NCBI GenBank assembly: GCA_023053545.1 | Contig: JAKZAN010000004.1 | Span: 4,526,001-4,590,000 of the forward strand | DNA length: 64,000 nt | Source: Lepidurus packardi | Taxonomy: Eukaryota > Arthropoda > Branchiopoda > Notostraca > Triopsidae | Direction: 5' to 3' | In this document: positions 24,001 through 36,805 of the stretch, one piece after another | Numbering within the stretch: position 1 is the stretch's first letter | How the letters are laid out: each line of letters opens with the position of its first letter | Translations under genes and position numbers: made by a program | Notes under the pieces: generated by a model | Seen by the model: only the letters and a program-made list of their open reading frames with translations | Database searches by the model: none | What the model was told of the DNA's origin: nothing

Positions 24001-26127
24001 GTGCTGAGAAATAAAAGCCTTGCAATTTGTTGCCAGGAAAAAAGGCAAATTGGCTTTTATAGTGGTATACCGTATAGCCACTGACAGCAAAGATCTGGAA
24101 AGAGACAAGAAATAATGCTGCAGCACTATATGGGCGTGTTTCGTGTTAAATAGATCTGTAAGGAAAGGAAAGATGTTGTAGCTAAAAAAGTCTATTCTCT
24201 AGTGGGCAAACCTACTATGTTTCTTTTTTACTTTTTTTATAGATTAAGGCCTGGGAGGACGAAACAAGTAATGCAGAGCGTCAGAGAGGGTAAAATCGAA
24301 AAAGTTCTCGTGCCGTGCATGGTCTTGACAACGAAACAAGAGCCAGTTAGTTGCTGGTACGCTCCAGTAAGCAATGCTATAGAGTTAGTTAGTGCTGTGG
24401 GGCTTTAAAAAGCGATTTGGCTTCGAAGGTACCTAACCTTTCAGCTGTCGTGCCTAACTACCCAGAAAATAAGCCAACAAGATGTTCGAACTTGGTGGTA
24501 AAATGCTAAAAACGAAGTGAAAAGCTGTCTTTTACTGAGTTTAACCCACAATATTGTTTCAAGACTACAAAACCTGTCAGAGCCTGCCCAAATTTACAAG
24601 ACTTGAAAGCTCACTAAAGCGTCGGTTGAACACAACCGGGCACTTTTTCATACGGCAGCCTATTTGAACGTTGAGCAAGTACACTATTAGGAAGGAGCCG
24701 CGTCGGCCCATTCTATTCACAGTGGTGCTCCACCTAGTGTCAAAATTAAAGCTCTTCTACCAGGAATTTGTACTTTCATGTTTGCCCTTCCTTCTTTTAA
24801 AATACATTACTTAATTGTTAATACATTGACATTGGATATTTGGAAGCGCCGAATTTTTGAAGGTATACTTTGGTGTTCGTGAAGTGCACAATAAATGCTT
24901 GAAAAATTAAAACAAGTACAGTACCGAACTTATTGATCGTCTTATGGAGTTTCCGAATTGACCAATCACAATGCTTATCCCTGTTTAGACCATTCCTTTT
25001 CTTACCTACTTTTACGCTCAGGTAGGGTTTTCATCACGTTGTCCACAAATAAATCAAAAAGTGCCTTTTTGTCAAGAATATTTTTATATAATATTTTTAG
25101 CTATTAAAGTATATAATAATATTCTTGAGAAATATATTCTTGAGAAAAATAAATTTTTTGATTCCTTTTCGACAAACGCTTTCTTGTTTTGTCCTTTTTG
25201 CCAGGTGGAGGGATTCGCTACTAAATGTCATTTAATTGATAGACCTGTTCCTTTAGTTGACTGGGGAGTTTAGAAGGGTTACAGTGTTGAGAGCCTTGCG
25301 TAAGCGTAGTAGTGGTCTGGAAACGACAGGATTGGTCCAAACGACGATAAACACTGTCACTGGTCAATTTGAAAGTCCACCATGCGATCATTAGTTCGAA
25401 TACTGTAATATGGTGAGCAAAAAAATCTATACCGACCAAGCCGCAGAGGTCTAATTAAGGTGGTTTACCTTCATTAAAGGTATACCTTCATTGAAGGGAA
25501 ATCGGCCTCGAGAGTGTTAATTAGACCTCTGTGATTTGCTCGGTATAGTTTTTTGTTGTTAACTATAGTACAGACTTGAAAGACGTATCGTCAGAATGGC
25601 AGTGAAAGGCTAGCCTCACAAGCGTAACGATGAAGGTGCTTTCGACGTCAAGCAAACTTTGCGAGCCCATTGGCTAGTTTTCGTCCATAATGACGATACT
25701 AATTACGAGTACTGTACAATAAATACTTGTGACTTTGCTTGAAACAGTACAAAAATATTAAGATAGATAACTGCGTTTTTTCAACCAAACCAAGCGATAT
25801 TACTAATGTTAGGAATATCAGCACAAGTAGAATCCTTTAGTTCTCCAGAAAAAAACGAAGAACTAAGCACCCTAGCGAGCTCCTACCGGTGGAAAAGTCT
25901 AAAACTATTAGGAGCCAACTCTGAATTAAAAATATTAAATCAACTTGGTCTCAATTACCTATAAGAAAGTTGTTAGAATATAGACATGACATTTTATTGC
26001 AAACATCCACGACTCGCCAACTTGGTTTCAACTGAGTTTTCGTTTCCAATGACCAGCTTTCCTGGTTTTGCCTTCTTTGGAGCATTCCAACAATCAACTT
26101 TGAAAGTTCTTCGCTTGAATTTTGTTT
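21059..26127. other. Gene-free stretch between jeb and ANKRD50 (convergent genes)
   Basis: About 5 kb of AT-rich sequence with no convincing exon on either strand. It should hold the 3' ends of both flanking genes; an AATAAA on the - strand at about 25993-25998 is a likely poly(A) signal for ANKRD50, 130 bp past its stop. A foldback element lies at 25420-25554. Open frames such as 24202-24408 have no recognisable features. Confidence 0.6.
25420..25554. mobile_element. Short foldback/MITE-like element, 135 bp
   Basis: Inverted arms of about 39 bp at 25420-25458 and 25517-25554, sharing CTATACCGA and CAGAGGTCTAATTAA with few mismatches. The 58 bp centre holds a pair of direct CCTTCATTRAAGG-type motifs. 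No clear target site duplication was found, so the exact ends and the superfamily are open. Confidence 0.55.
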
Positions 26128-28057
26128 TTACAACGGGGTTTCCTTTTTCAACGGCAAAGGGCGTGTTACAGCACTCAAGGCATTTTTCAATTTGGAGGGA
26201 CCATGGACAAAAGCCGAAGCTTTCCATCCAGATAGCATATGACTTAAGACTCCTCCTCCTCCGCTACTGGATCCGCCAGATGACGTTGTCGTCGCTCCAG
26301 CGCCAGTCCATCCATGACGTCTTCGCTTCCCATGGTTTTTGGGCGGTCCCAATATAATCTGCATGTGACCGCTTTGGGTACTTACACTCACAGGAGGAGG
26401 AGCGGTCAAACAACTACGCTGCGTAAGCGTACTAGTTGGAACTGCTTCAGCCCCCGCCCCTAAGGAAGAGCGTGATGTGCGTGGACTAGAAATGCTGCCT
26501 TCTGATTGGGCAATATGCCGTTGGGCATACAAAGGTACCGGAATACCACTACTCCAGGTACGTAAAGGAGGAACGGGCACCTTCTCAGGGCCTACTCCGT
26601 GTTCTTCTTCATCCCGGTCGTCATCATCTTCGGCTCCCACGCGTTGCCAAGGTGACAAAGGTGGAGGAGAAGCGTACAACGGCGATTGCGGCTCACTTAA
26701 CGGAGAAAGCACCCGAGGAGCAACGTAGACCTGGCTCCTCGAACCCATTCCCGCACGAGAACCGCCTCCTCCCAACGCCTGGGCTTGCAACTGCTGCGTA
26801 AACGCAGCCGGAGCCAGCGGAGAAATCGAGTCTGACGCTCCCAAAGAGGAAGAAGTGAGTGGAACTCTGTCCATGCTGTGTTTAGATGACTGGGTGGTAG
26901 AAGAAGCCAAATCCGAGCTCGATTTACCACTCGACGTATTACTACGCGTTCCAGGACCTCCAGTGCCGGCAATATCGAGAGTTGACGCAGGCGACGGATC
27001 ACTGGGGGCCGACGACATTCGCGTAATTAGAATCGCACTGCTCGGTTTGGTTTCTGCTGTTCCGCGTGAGTCTAAAGACCATTGTGGTTTTAACCGTTTC
27101 AAATCTTGCCAGTTTTCTAGTAATCGTAACACGCCTAAATGTCCCCCTTTGTTGGCTAGTTTGAAAGCGGTCCTTCCACAGCGATCTGCACGGTAAGGAT
27201 CGGCGCCTTCTCGGAGTAGCAGCTTGGCTACTGGTTCATGGCCTTCTTGAGCAGCAATGGATAAAGGCGTAGCTCCTTGAGAGCAAGGTAGATCGACTTG
27301 CGCTCCGTGTTGTAAAAGCAGCCAAACTACTGCTTCGTGGCCTTGCCACGCGGCGTTATGTAACGGAGTGCGTTGTTCTTTGTCTACGACGTTGGGATCT
27401 GCTCTTCCCAAAGTAACGAGCAGTTCCACCATCGCCGAATGTCCTTGCCAAGCCGCAACGTGTAAAGGCGTGCGTCCTTCCAAGTCTCGATCCGCGTCTA
27501 AACGCAAGCGAGCGAAGTTATCCGCATTGGAAACGGCCCATTCCAGCATGACTCGTGCTTCTGGCACACGATCGTCTAATGCTAGAACGTACAACGTACT
27601 TTGTCCTTCCACGTCTCGGTAATTGGGATCAGCTTGGTGGTTTAAAAGAACTTGCATGACCGCCAAATGTCCGCCCAAAGCTGCTGCTCGTAAAGGCGTC
27701 TTGCCGTCCAATGCATGGTGATCCGGTTTGGCTCCATATACCAGCAAACGCTTTGCGGTGGAGGCATGACCTTCTTGGGCGGCTAGGAGTAACGGGCTAC
27801 GGCCGTCGTTGTCTGCCGCATCACCTTTAGCACCAGCTTCGGCTAATAAATCTACCACAAGGGCGTGGCCTTCAAAGGCGGCATAGTGCAAAGGCGTCCA
27901 ACCCGCATTGTCTCGATGCATTTCATCCAAACCTCGGTCGAGAAGTCGCTTGACTACTGCCACACTCCCCTTAATGAAGACACAAAGAACTAGCTTTCAT
28001 TATCCTTGAATAATAAAAAAAATAGACTACAAATAATAATAATAGTAATAATAATAA

Positions 28058-28092
<35 letters not shown>

Positions 28093-31000
28093 ATAATAAT
28101 AAAAATAATACCTAACGATCAAACAATCCCGATGCAGAGCGTGGAGGAAACGAACAAACTACTATATTCTGTGGCGGTGGTAGATACATAATGAACTCGG
28201 GCTGATATAATAAAGAAAAAACTTGACCACATCGGCAACTCCCACCGTGGAAACGCCGCTTACAAGAACAAGTAACAGAACTCAGATATCACGCTAGTCT
28301 AAAGGACAAAAAATTAAAAAACGAGTCCAAAAAGCAGTGGTTGATTACTAAATTTCAGCTGGGGGAGAAAAAGATCTCCGAAGTCATGGGAATGCTGAAA
28401 CAGAGGATAACTGCTGTCATCAAAAAGATAGACAGGTACGACGCACGCATCAACCAATTTCGACTAAACCGAATGTGCGAAGTAAACCAGCGAAGCTTAT
28501 ATAACCCAATGTCTGATAAAAGTAGACGACCAACCGTTTTACTACCCAAACAAGAAACTTTACAATTTTGGAAAAAGTATCTGGGACGTACCACTTCAAC
28601 ACAAGGGACAGGCTGAATGGATTTGGGAAGTAGAACAAAGACTACAACACATAAAAATGGACGACCATCACAGAAGCCAAAGTAAAAAAATAAAAAAGCG
28701 GAAAAAATAAAAAACTGGTCAGCACCTGGAAATGACGAATTACGTGGTTTCTGGCTGAAGAAAACAACAAGCGTTCATAATAGACTGGCAATACAACTTA
28801 ATGCCTTACTCCAGAAGGGCACAATTGAAGAGTGGTTGACAAATGGTCTTACGATCCTCATCATGAAAGATGAAACGCAGGGACCTATTCCCTGCAACTA
28901 CCACCCAATAACATGCCTACCGACAATTTTCAAATTAATGACAGGTATAATAGCCGATGCTATTCAGAACCATCTGACTAAACAAGGCTTTGTACCGAAA
29001 AGAGCATAAGCCTAACATGCGCAATTCAAGAGGTACAAAGGACCAGCTGCTAATAAACAAAACGGTTTTAAGAAATTGCAAACAACGAGAAAGGAACCCA
29101 GAAATGGCCTGGATTGATTACAGAAAGGCTTATGACTCCCTCCCTCATTCGTGGATTGAGAAAGTCTAAAATTAGTCGGAGTCAATACTAAGCTTCTAGC
29201 GTTATTGCTTACCGCAATGAGCACATGTCTCACAACGTTAACTGTCAACGGACACGAATTTGGAGATGTAAAAATTCGAAGAGGCATATTTCAAAGAGAT
29301 TCGTTGTCCCCGCTGCTCTTTGTTATTGCTCTGATCCACACTTACAGTCTTACTGAAGACGACAAACAAGGGCTACGAAGTAGAAAAAGGAGCAGAGAAA
29401 TTGTCCCATTTACTTTATATGGATGATTTGCAATAATACTACAAGTCAAAAGCGGAAATTGACTCCCTTCTAAATACCGTCCGAATTTTCAGCACTTATA
29501 TCTACATGGACTTTGGCACTGAAAAATGCGCTACTACATCAATGAAACGTGGCCATGGCGGAGTCCAACGGGATTGAAGTACCTGACGCAAATGCTATCC
29601 AAAGCCTTGAATCTGGTGAAGACTATAAATATTTGGGGATCTTTGAAGCTGATAGTGTAAATACAAGAAGATGAAAGAAAGAACGACAGCTGAAAACCTT
29701 AAGCGTGTCCGAAAAATACTGAAATCAAAATTGAATGGGAAAAATGTGGTTCGGGCCGTCAATACTTGAGCTATCCCAGTGATACGATACAGCACTGGCA
29801 TAAAAGACTGAGCGAAGAACGAACTGGATAACATCGATCGAAAAACGAGAAAATTATTGACAGCTCATCATACTTTTCACCCTAAAAGTGACACAGATCG
29901 CCTTTACATATCAAGGAGACAGGGAGGAAGAGGACTGTTTCACGTGAACCAAACAGTCGAAGAGGAGAAAAGATCCCTGAACGAGTATGTCAAGGCAAGC
30001 CACGAACTACATTTGATAGCGGTACGCCGGGAGGAAGTGTAAGTAATTCCAATTGTCATTGGCGTAATGGGAGCAATCCCAAAGAAGCTTTAACAACGAC
30101 TTAAGAATCTCGGCCTGAATCGGATAAGCATAGCGATGCTTCAGAAAGCTGTACTACTGGGAACAGGGTATATTTTAAGAAGACACCTTACTGGTTCCTA
30201 GGTCCTTGCTTAGGACCCGAACCAGTAGGATGTTAATGTTATAAGGTGACCAAAGCTGTAAATGTGAGATTAATAAAAATAAATAATAATAATAAAATAT
30301 CAACCAAGTCACTATTCTATGGGATGTTCCAATAATAACTGATAGAACATTCACAGCAAACCGCCCAGACATAGTGCTGCATGACAAGAGAGGGAGAACC
30401 TGCTGCTAATCGACATCGCTGTCCCTGTTGACTCGAACATCATGTTGAACATAGAGAAAAGATGCTCCCTGGTCACCCGTCAGCCGGAGAAATGCAAAAA
30501 AATAGTAGTTATGGGAACTTCACGCATTCTTCGAAAGGTGCCTGGGTAAAATTTTTTGATCTCTTGTTGAGATCTGGTTTTACTATGAGACCACACTAAT
30601 GTATTTGGGAGAGGAAATAAAGGTCATAATAATAGTAATAATACTAATAAACAATAATTTAGGGCAATGAAATAACGCAAAATGCAACTGAATTAAATAA
30701 ATTAAAGCTAATTAATAATAAACAAACAATACAGCAGGTTTAATAAATAGTAAAATAATAAAATTAATAAATCTAACATATATGCGTAATATTCTTCAAT
30801 AGAAAAACGAAGTACCTGAGCAGCAGCTACAGACAGAACCGTTCTTCCTTCGGCGTCAATGCTATCTACGTAACAGCCCCAGAAGAGCAACAATTCTACA
30901 ATGTCTGCATGGCCCATGGAAGCTGCAGCCAAGAGAGGCGTCCTACCATGAGCATCTGCTTGATCAGGATCTGCTTCCGCTTCCAAAAGCAGCTCACAAA

Positions 31001-34000
31001 CCACCCTAAGTGAATCCAAATGAAAAAGTCGGTTAAAATAAAAACAAATAACAATAAAATAATAGAATACGAGATAAATCTCATAGTAAATTAAGTATTT
31101 CTTTACCGATGACCCTCGAAGGCAGCGACCAGTAAAGGAGTCATTCCTTCTTTATCAGGATGATTGACATCCGCTCCATGTTCAATGAGGATAGCCACTG
31201 CTCCGCAACCTTCTTCTTCCGTCCATTCTTCGCCCCCTTTGTGACTGCGGTTCAAAGTGCTTTCTCCATTCTCTAATTCATTGAGAAACCGTCTTCGAGC
31301 CTGGGTATGCACCAAATCGCTCCGTGCAGGCAACCTTCTGGCTGCTCGCCCGGAACTTCTGCATGCCATGCTTAGAACAGCAACAGACAGGGCAGTTCTG
31401 CCCTCGCAATCGGCGTAATTCGGCTGAGCTCCCGCTCCCAGAAGTGCAGCTACAATATCCGCATGGCCCATATACGCAGCTGCAATGAGCGGCGTTCTTC
31501 CTTGCCGATCTGCACCGTTCACATCTGCTCCGGCTGCCACCAACCAGCGAACAACATCTTCGTGTCCCGCCCAGGCTGAAGCCCGCAACGCAGTTCGTCC
31601 TTCGCTATCGGCCGCATCCACAGTTGCTCCTCTTTCCAGCAAAACTTGCACCGTAGAAGCGTGTCCTCCCCACGCAGCTGCCCTTAACGGAGTCCAGCCT
31701 TCTGCATCTGCCGAGTCGGGTTCCGCTCCTGAATCCACCAAAACAGCAGCCAACTGAGCTTGCCCTTGTCTAGCTGCCAGAGCCAACGCATGGCGCAAGG
31801 TTGTACCATCATTCCGGAGCGTTGTGCAGTGAGCTAATATCCGACGCGCCAACTGCGGCTGTCCTAATTCAATAGTGTGGAATAATGCTGCTGCTGGGTC
31901 GATATCTGCCGGCAAAGCGCAAATACTTGATCCGCTATCTTTCCGTTCTGTTGTGGGCGGTTCTTCCACGGAATCCGCAATTCCAACTATTGGTTCTTCC
32001 TATAAGGGAAAAAGAAATAGTCAAGTGTTGCTTTAGAAAGTACAAAACTAGTGATTACACAAATTCGCTTGTGTACATAAATTGATTAAAATTGCATAAA
32101 TTATTACAAAATCTGATTCCTTCAGTGATTAACTTAAATAAATTAACCAAACAGTACATTGCTTAATCAGTTAATTACTCACAATCAATCACTATTCACA
32201 TACTTAACATAAATAAACTAAATTAAGGTTATATACATTAATTAATTACCTAACTCATTAATTAATTACCTAACTCATTAATTAATTACTAATAATTAAT
32301 TACTTTCCACAAATAGACTCTCCTTTACCGAAAGTTATATCAATTTACCTTTGTTTCTGACTTGATGTCAACTGTGGTTGGAAGGGGATCAGGCTCTCCT
32401 TGCGGTTCGCTTTGGTTGGGAGCACAAAAGTATTGCTGCTCTGCTGCTGCTTCTTCCTGCCGGGCTCCTAAGCTGCTCACCATTACTTCCATAGCTGCAG
32501 GATCCGGCCAAGGAGCGCCGCTCCACAGAAAGAGGAGGGGCAAATGGAAGGCTTCTAAAGGAGGCTGAATCTCTGCTCCGGATAAGTGATACGCCAGGTC
32601 ATCAGCTTGATGTGGCGACAAACTGGGACCTTTGGCGGCCAATACCAACGCCCAGCGCGCATGTCCTTGTGCAGCCGATACCAAAAACCGCTGAGTACAA
32701 TGTTTGACATCTCCTAGCCATTCAGCGAAACTCGGATGAAATAGAGCCACGCCCTTGTTGTCTGTTTTCTCTCGCAAGGTAACTCGTTGGAGCAGCTGCA
32801 TTCTCCTCTTAAAGTCAGACTCGCTCACCGTTCGATCAGCTGTAAGCGCGGCTTGGTATAAATCCATGGAAGTAGGCGGAGTTGGCGCAGAAAGGAGCAA
32901 CGACAGCAAGACAGTGACTTTAGCCCAGACTTTCCTAGGGAAAAGACGCTGACAGAGCCACAAATATAAGCCATTCAGCGTTCCAGGGATTTCCGGAATA
33001 TCTCGGAGCAAAATGGAACCGTCCACCACGCCATCGAGTACCGTTTCTACGTACAAGAAACAGCCATGGCTCTTGATGTGCAAAAGGTTCAAATTCGGCG
33101 CGGTTTCTCGACTAAGGTGTTGGCGTAGAGAAGGTTCGTTTTCCAACCGACTGAGGATGTACTGCTGAACATCTCGGACGACGGAGGCTCGGCGAACTTC
33201 ATCCAAGGCCAATTTCCGCAAACCAGTGAAAAGCCTCGTAATGCTCTTATTCTGGCGCCGGGCCGTGACAATGAGGAACAGCCAGCGCGGAAATAAGTGG
33301 TGATGAGCCGCCAATAGCTCCGCAATGCTTTGACAAGGGTCTTCTCCTTGATCGTCCTCGTCTTCCTCTTCGTCTCCTGCTTCTTTGCTCCGATTTCCCG
33401 CTTCTTCCTCTTCAGGTACTGCAGACGAAGGAGCAATGCACTGGGCCGAGTACTTCAACCACGAATACTGTTTCCAATGCGATTGTAAAGCTCGAGTTTC
33501 GTCCAAGGACTCGACTACTAGGAGAAGATTGTGCGGAGGAGGGTCTGTCTCTAGTAAAGGGAACAAAACCGCCTTTTTAAACGCTTCACTGGGCTCGTGT
33601 TGCAGGTAATGCGGGTCTAAGGCGGCCTGGATCTCCGGATGACGTAAGCGAGTGCCTAATTGGTGTAAATGCGGCGAGCGAGCGCATTGTTCGACTATGG
33701 ATTGAATAAACGCCGGGACGGAAAGCGATTCTGGTTCTTGAGCGTGGCACAAGTGATGGGCCACGAGTCGCTCATTGAGCTGAGCGAGTTTGGTAGCAGC
33801 CCCGGCAGGCGGCCCTGGCTGAATCAATTGTCGGCAAAGGGTAGTTTTCCCGGCACCAGGACCGCCCACTACCAGCAACCCAGCGGAAGGTTGGCTCTGC
33901 TTAGGCCCTCGTTGCTCTAAATGGTTCCAAATCTTGGTCCAAACCCATTCTCGGCCGTAGAAGCGTCTTTGGGACAGCACACTTCCTTGGCTTTCTTCTT

Positions 34001-34019
34001 CGGCTGCCGCTGCACTCAT
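26128..34019 (-). CDS. ANKRD50: ANKRD50 orthologue: NTPase plus ankyrin repeat protein
   Basis: In mammals ANKRD50 works with the SNX27/retromer/WASH machinery in recycling from endosomes to the plasma membrane. Exons on the - strand: 34019-32349, 31999-31107, 31005-30816, 27969-26128; phases agree; 1531 residues (human about 1430). The N-terminal exon starts with a [11 protein letters not shown] module and a P-loop, GGPGAGKT (residues 52-59), followed by the AAA/STAND-like region ending near [20 protein letters not shown]. Exons 2-4 hold a long ankyrin array ([19 protein letters not shown] and similar units). A Ser-rich tail ends in KKETPL, as I recall the human protein does, which makes orthology very likely. 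The upstream in-frame Met at 34118 would add 33 residues; I prefer 34019 because it starts at the acidic segment before the conserved block. Intron 3 (2.85 kb) carries LINE remnants in antisense. Confidence 0.95.
28032..28110. repeat. TAA/TAG trinucleotide microsatellite
   Basis: About 79 bp of (TAA)n and (TAG)n units in ANKRD50 intron 3, directly 5' of the LINE remnant. Similar TAA units recur at the LINE 3' ends (about 30270-30298 and 30626-30655). Confidence 0.95.
28111..30298 (+). mobile_element. Decayed LINE, R4/Dong-like, inserted in ANKRD50 intron 3
   Basis: A non-LTR retrotransposon copy in sense on the + strand, opposite to its host gene. Visible parts: an N-terminal block [19 protein letters not shown] (near 28435-28495), typical of R4/Dong-type proteins just before reverse transcriptase; the RT segment [19 protein letters not shown] (near 29107); [20 protein letters not shown] (near 29262), in which family members have QGDSLSP; a catalytic LYMDDL in another frame (near 29415); and a C-terminal tail [12 protein letters not shown] plus [11 protein letters not shown] (30050-30190). 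At least several stops and frameshifts break the frame, and a piece before the tail is missing, so it is dead. The 3'UTR has a strong hairpin and ends in a TAA-type tail. Clade assignment is from memory of protein motifs. Confidence 0.8.
30190..30226 (+). other. Hairpin in LINE 3'UTR
   Basis: ACTGGTTC (30190-30197) pairs perfectly with GAACCAGT (30219-30226), and GGTCC (30201-30205) pairs with GGACC (30213-30217). It overlaps the last codons and stop of the LINE frame and lies about 70 bp before its tail. A role in reverse transcriptase binding is possible but unproven. Confidence 0.5.
30299..30658 (+). mobile_element. Second LINE 3' fragment, related R4/Dong-like subfamily
   Basis: Starts directly after the tail of the first LINE. 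It encodes [20 protein letters not shown] and [14 protein letters not shown] in changing frames, then a C-terminal RILRKVPG, a 3'UTR distinct from that of the first copy, and a (TAA)-type tail. It is short, internally deleted and not functional. Its own 3'UTR shows it is a separate insertion rather than the end of the first element. Confidence 0.7.
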
Positions 34020-35338
34020 CGTGGCTTTCTGTGTCGCAAGCGCATGCCTAAACGAAGGTAACAACCAGAAGAGGAAATGTGATATGGAAATATGATCGAC
34101 TCTTTCTGGAAAAAGCAAAAGAAAGAAAACTGAGAAACCAATAAATCACGGAATCCTGGGAGGAGAAAGATTCGTCAATGTCAGAAGTAAGAGAATGTGG
34201 GTGGATACGACTATCCCCCTCATGTGATTTTCGGCTGGCACGTTGCCCAGAATTACTAACATAAGCTATACACAATATATCCTGGCAAACCAGGGCGTTT
34301 TTTCGTTTTGCTTTTCGCATTTGGCCTACATTCCTCGTCCATGACATAAGAACAGCAAAACTCACTAACACGCCAACATTCCCCAATATTGTGCTTATTA
34401 GAAAACCTGATAACTTTTAGGAAAATCACTGCAATGCTGGAGTTGGAACTTACAAACGTCACCAAAGCACCTTTTCCATCTTCACAAGAGGAGTTTTGCT
34501 GCATTCGAAGAGCTTTCAGTCAGAAAATTCGGGATTTTTAGACGACTTTGGGACTTCCGTACTAAAATGAGCGTCGAGCTGACATCAATGAACACCAGCG
34601 ACTGGCGGAATACCAAGAGCGGGACACGAAATTAGCTCATTGAATGCCAAAGAAGGCTATAGGGAAAAAAATACTTCTTTTTTGTCCAACATAACCTTCT
34701 ACCCGCAACCACACATTCTGTAACCCTAAATGGCCAAGTCACTTCCTCTTAGGTGGCTATCTAACCACTGCAGTATACTATATACAGACAAAAAGGCGCT
34801 CCTGCCCGCAAGGAGGACACGAAAAGGAACGCATTATATAGAAAAGATGCCACCGGAAACACAGATTAAGAGCTGCGGCGGTTTTTTTCTCATGCATTAT
34901 ACAACCTATTCCATTTTCTTGCTGCATTTTCAAGGTTTCGTTTGCTACAGCTCAGGTTGAGACTTGGTTCGAAAGGTTCCTTTTACGAAGTATTAAAAAA
35001 ATGAGAGGTAAGGATAGAAAACGTAAAGAAGGCAAGCTCGGTCTGCCGTTGCTTCCGATCAATAGTCAAGCAGGGACTCGGCTTGCCCGCCTTCAGCTTT
35101 ATACTGACAGACCCGGTTGCAAGTCGTGAGTACGGCAATGGTTCGAAGTCTGACTTAGTTAATACATGTGCTCGACATTGATTTATACGTTTTTTTGTCG
35201 GTTTAAGAAAAACTCACATGACTCATGAGAATGTTATGGTCCGCAAGGAAATTCTTCAAATGTATTTAAGTCCAAAAACTACTACAAGAAAGACACTTTA
35301 AAGGGGCTAAAGGGTTGGAAAGCTCCCTTAACCCAAAC

Positions 35339-35473
35339 ATGGTTCCTATCCTAATTATAGCCCTGGTTTTAACGATCGTGGGAACTAGTCTAGCACAAGA
35401 GCAAAGAACGACGGATTTTCTTCCCGATTCCAATGCCACTGGTATCGTATTGTTTAATGTAATTCCAATTTGA
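35339..35473 (+). CDS. Candidate short secreted peptide or first exon of a secreted protein
   Basis: A 44-codon frame beginning MVPILIIALVLTIVGTSLA, an excellent signal peptide shape, with predicted cleavage after SLA, then QEQRTTDFLPDSNATG. It has no upstream in-frame evidence and no downstream exon I could join with confidence; a GT (GTAATT) at 35460 could be a donor. It overlaps a spliceable frame on the other strand, so one of the two is likely chance. Not recognised. Confidence 0.25.
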   Translation: MVPILIIALVLTIVGTSLAQEQRTTDFLPDSNATGIVLFNVIPI

Positions 35474-35728
35474 TACATAGTCGCCTAGTTCCTAAGCTAT
35501 TATGAATTAAAAGATTGTTCTTACTTACCATAAGCCTTAAAACACACGATTTTCGCACGATTTTTTAACGAGACAGCGTGAATATTTGCGAACCAGCAGT
35601 AAACAAAGACGCCCAGCTTAGACGTTCCGGATATCGAATCGCGAACTGACAACTGGTTCGTGAAAGGATCTAGAACCGAACCAACAATGAATATTCGAAA
35701 TAGCTGGTTTCCCGCTTCATCACTTTGC
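35390..35728 (-). CDS. Candidate two-exon C-terminal fragment of an unknown protein
   Basis: Exon 35728-35529 (good polypyrimidine acceptor before it, GTAAGT donor) joins in phase across a 44 bp intron to exon 35484-35390. It gives SDEAGNQLFRIFIVGSV and later LGVFVYCWFANIHAVSLK, ending GKKIRRSLLLC. Codon composition looks coding, but no family was recognised and no upstream exon was found. The stop falls inside the region antisense to the secreted-peptide candidate. Confidence 0.3.
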
Positions 35729-36122
35729 CTGAACGGAAATATGAAAGCGTACATATGTCTAAAAATTGCGCGGATGTTAATAAATAGAAATTAATAAAAA
35801 GTATCAGTGATATACAAGAAATGAATAATTACTATGAATATATATTATGAATAATTATTACAAACACTTTAGATTATTTGGTGATTTTAGATAAGAAAGT
35901 TAGATTAAAATAGATCGCTTAAAAGTCTCCTGTATGTTTCATATACATCTCTTAATAGGAAAAATGTTTAATCAAGACCCCTGAGGCCAAATCAAGATAC
36001 AATTAGAAGGCACACAAATTCACCCTAGGGATTATAGCCCCAAAGTGGCAGACCGGTTTCTCCCACTTTAGTAGCAGAATTTTAATACAACCGCTTTTGT
36101 TCACTTGACGTTCTTAATGCGC

Positions 36123-36805
<683 letters not shown>

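Larger units (their letters stand above)
34020..36122. other. Stretch between ANKRD50 and the SFT2-like gene
   Basis: Probably holds the ANKRD50 promoter and 5'UTR (just right of 34019) and the SFT2-like 3'UTR. No confident gene. Two overlapping, opposite-strand candidate ORFs at 35339-35473 (+) and 35728-35390 (-) are listed separately. An imperfect hairpin (GAAGGCAAGC ... GCTTGCCCGCCTTC) lies near 35029-35096. Confidence 0.5.

Noticed and set aside
26477-27622. Several ORFs on the + strand opposite ANKRD50
   Set aside because: Antisense shadows of the ankyrin and Ser-rich coding exon.
28006-28191. Ile/Val-rich ORF resembling a membrane segment
   Set aside because: It is the translation of the TAA/TAG microsatellite.
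35029-35096. Possible tRNA or small structured RNA
   Set aside because: Only an imperfect hairpin is visible; no cloverleaf, T-arm consensus or internal promoter boxes could be found.
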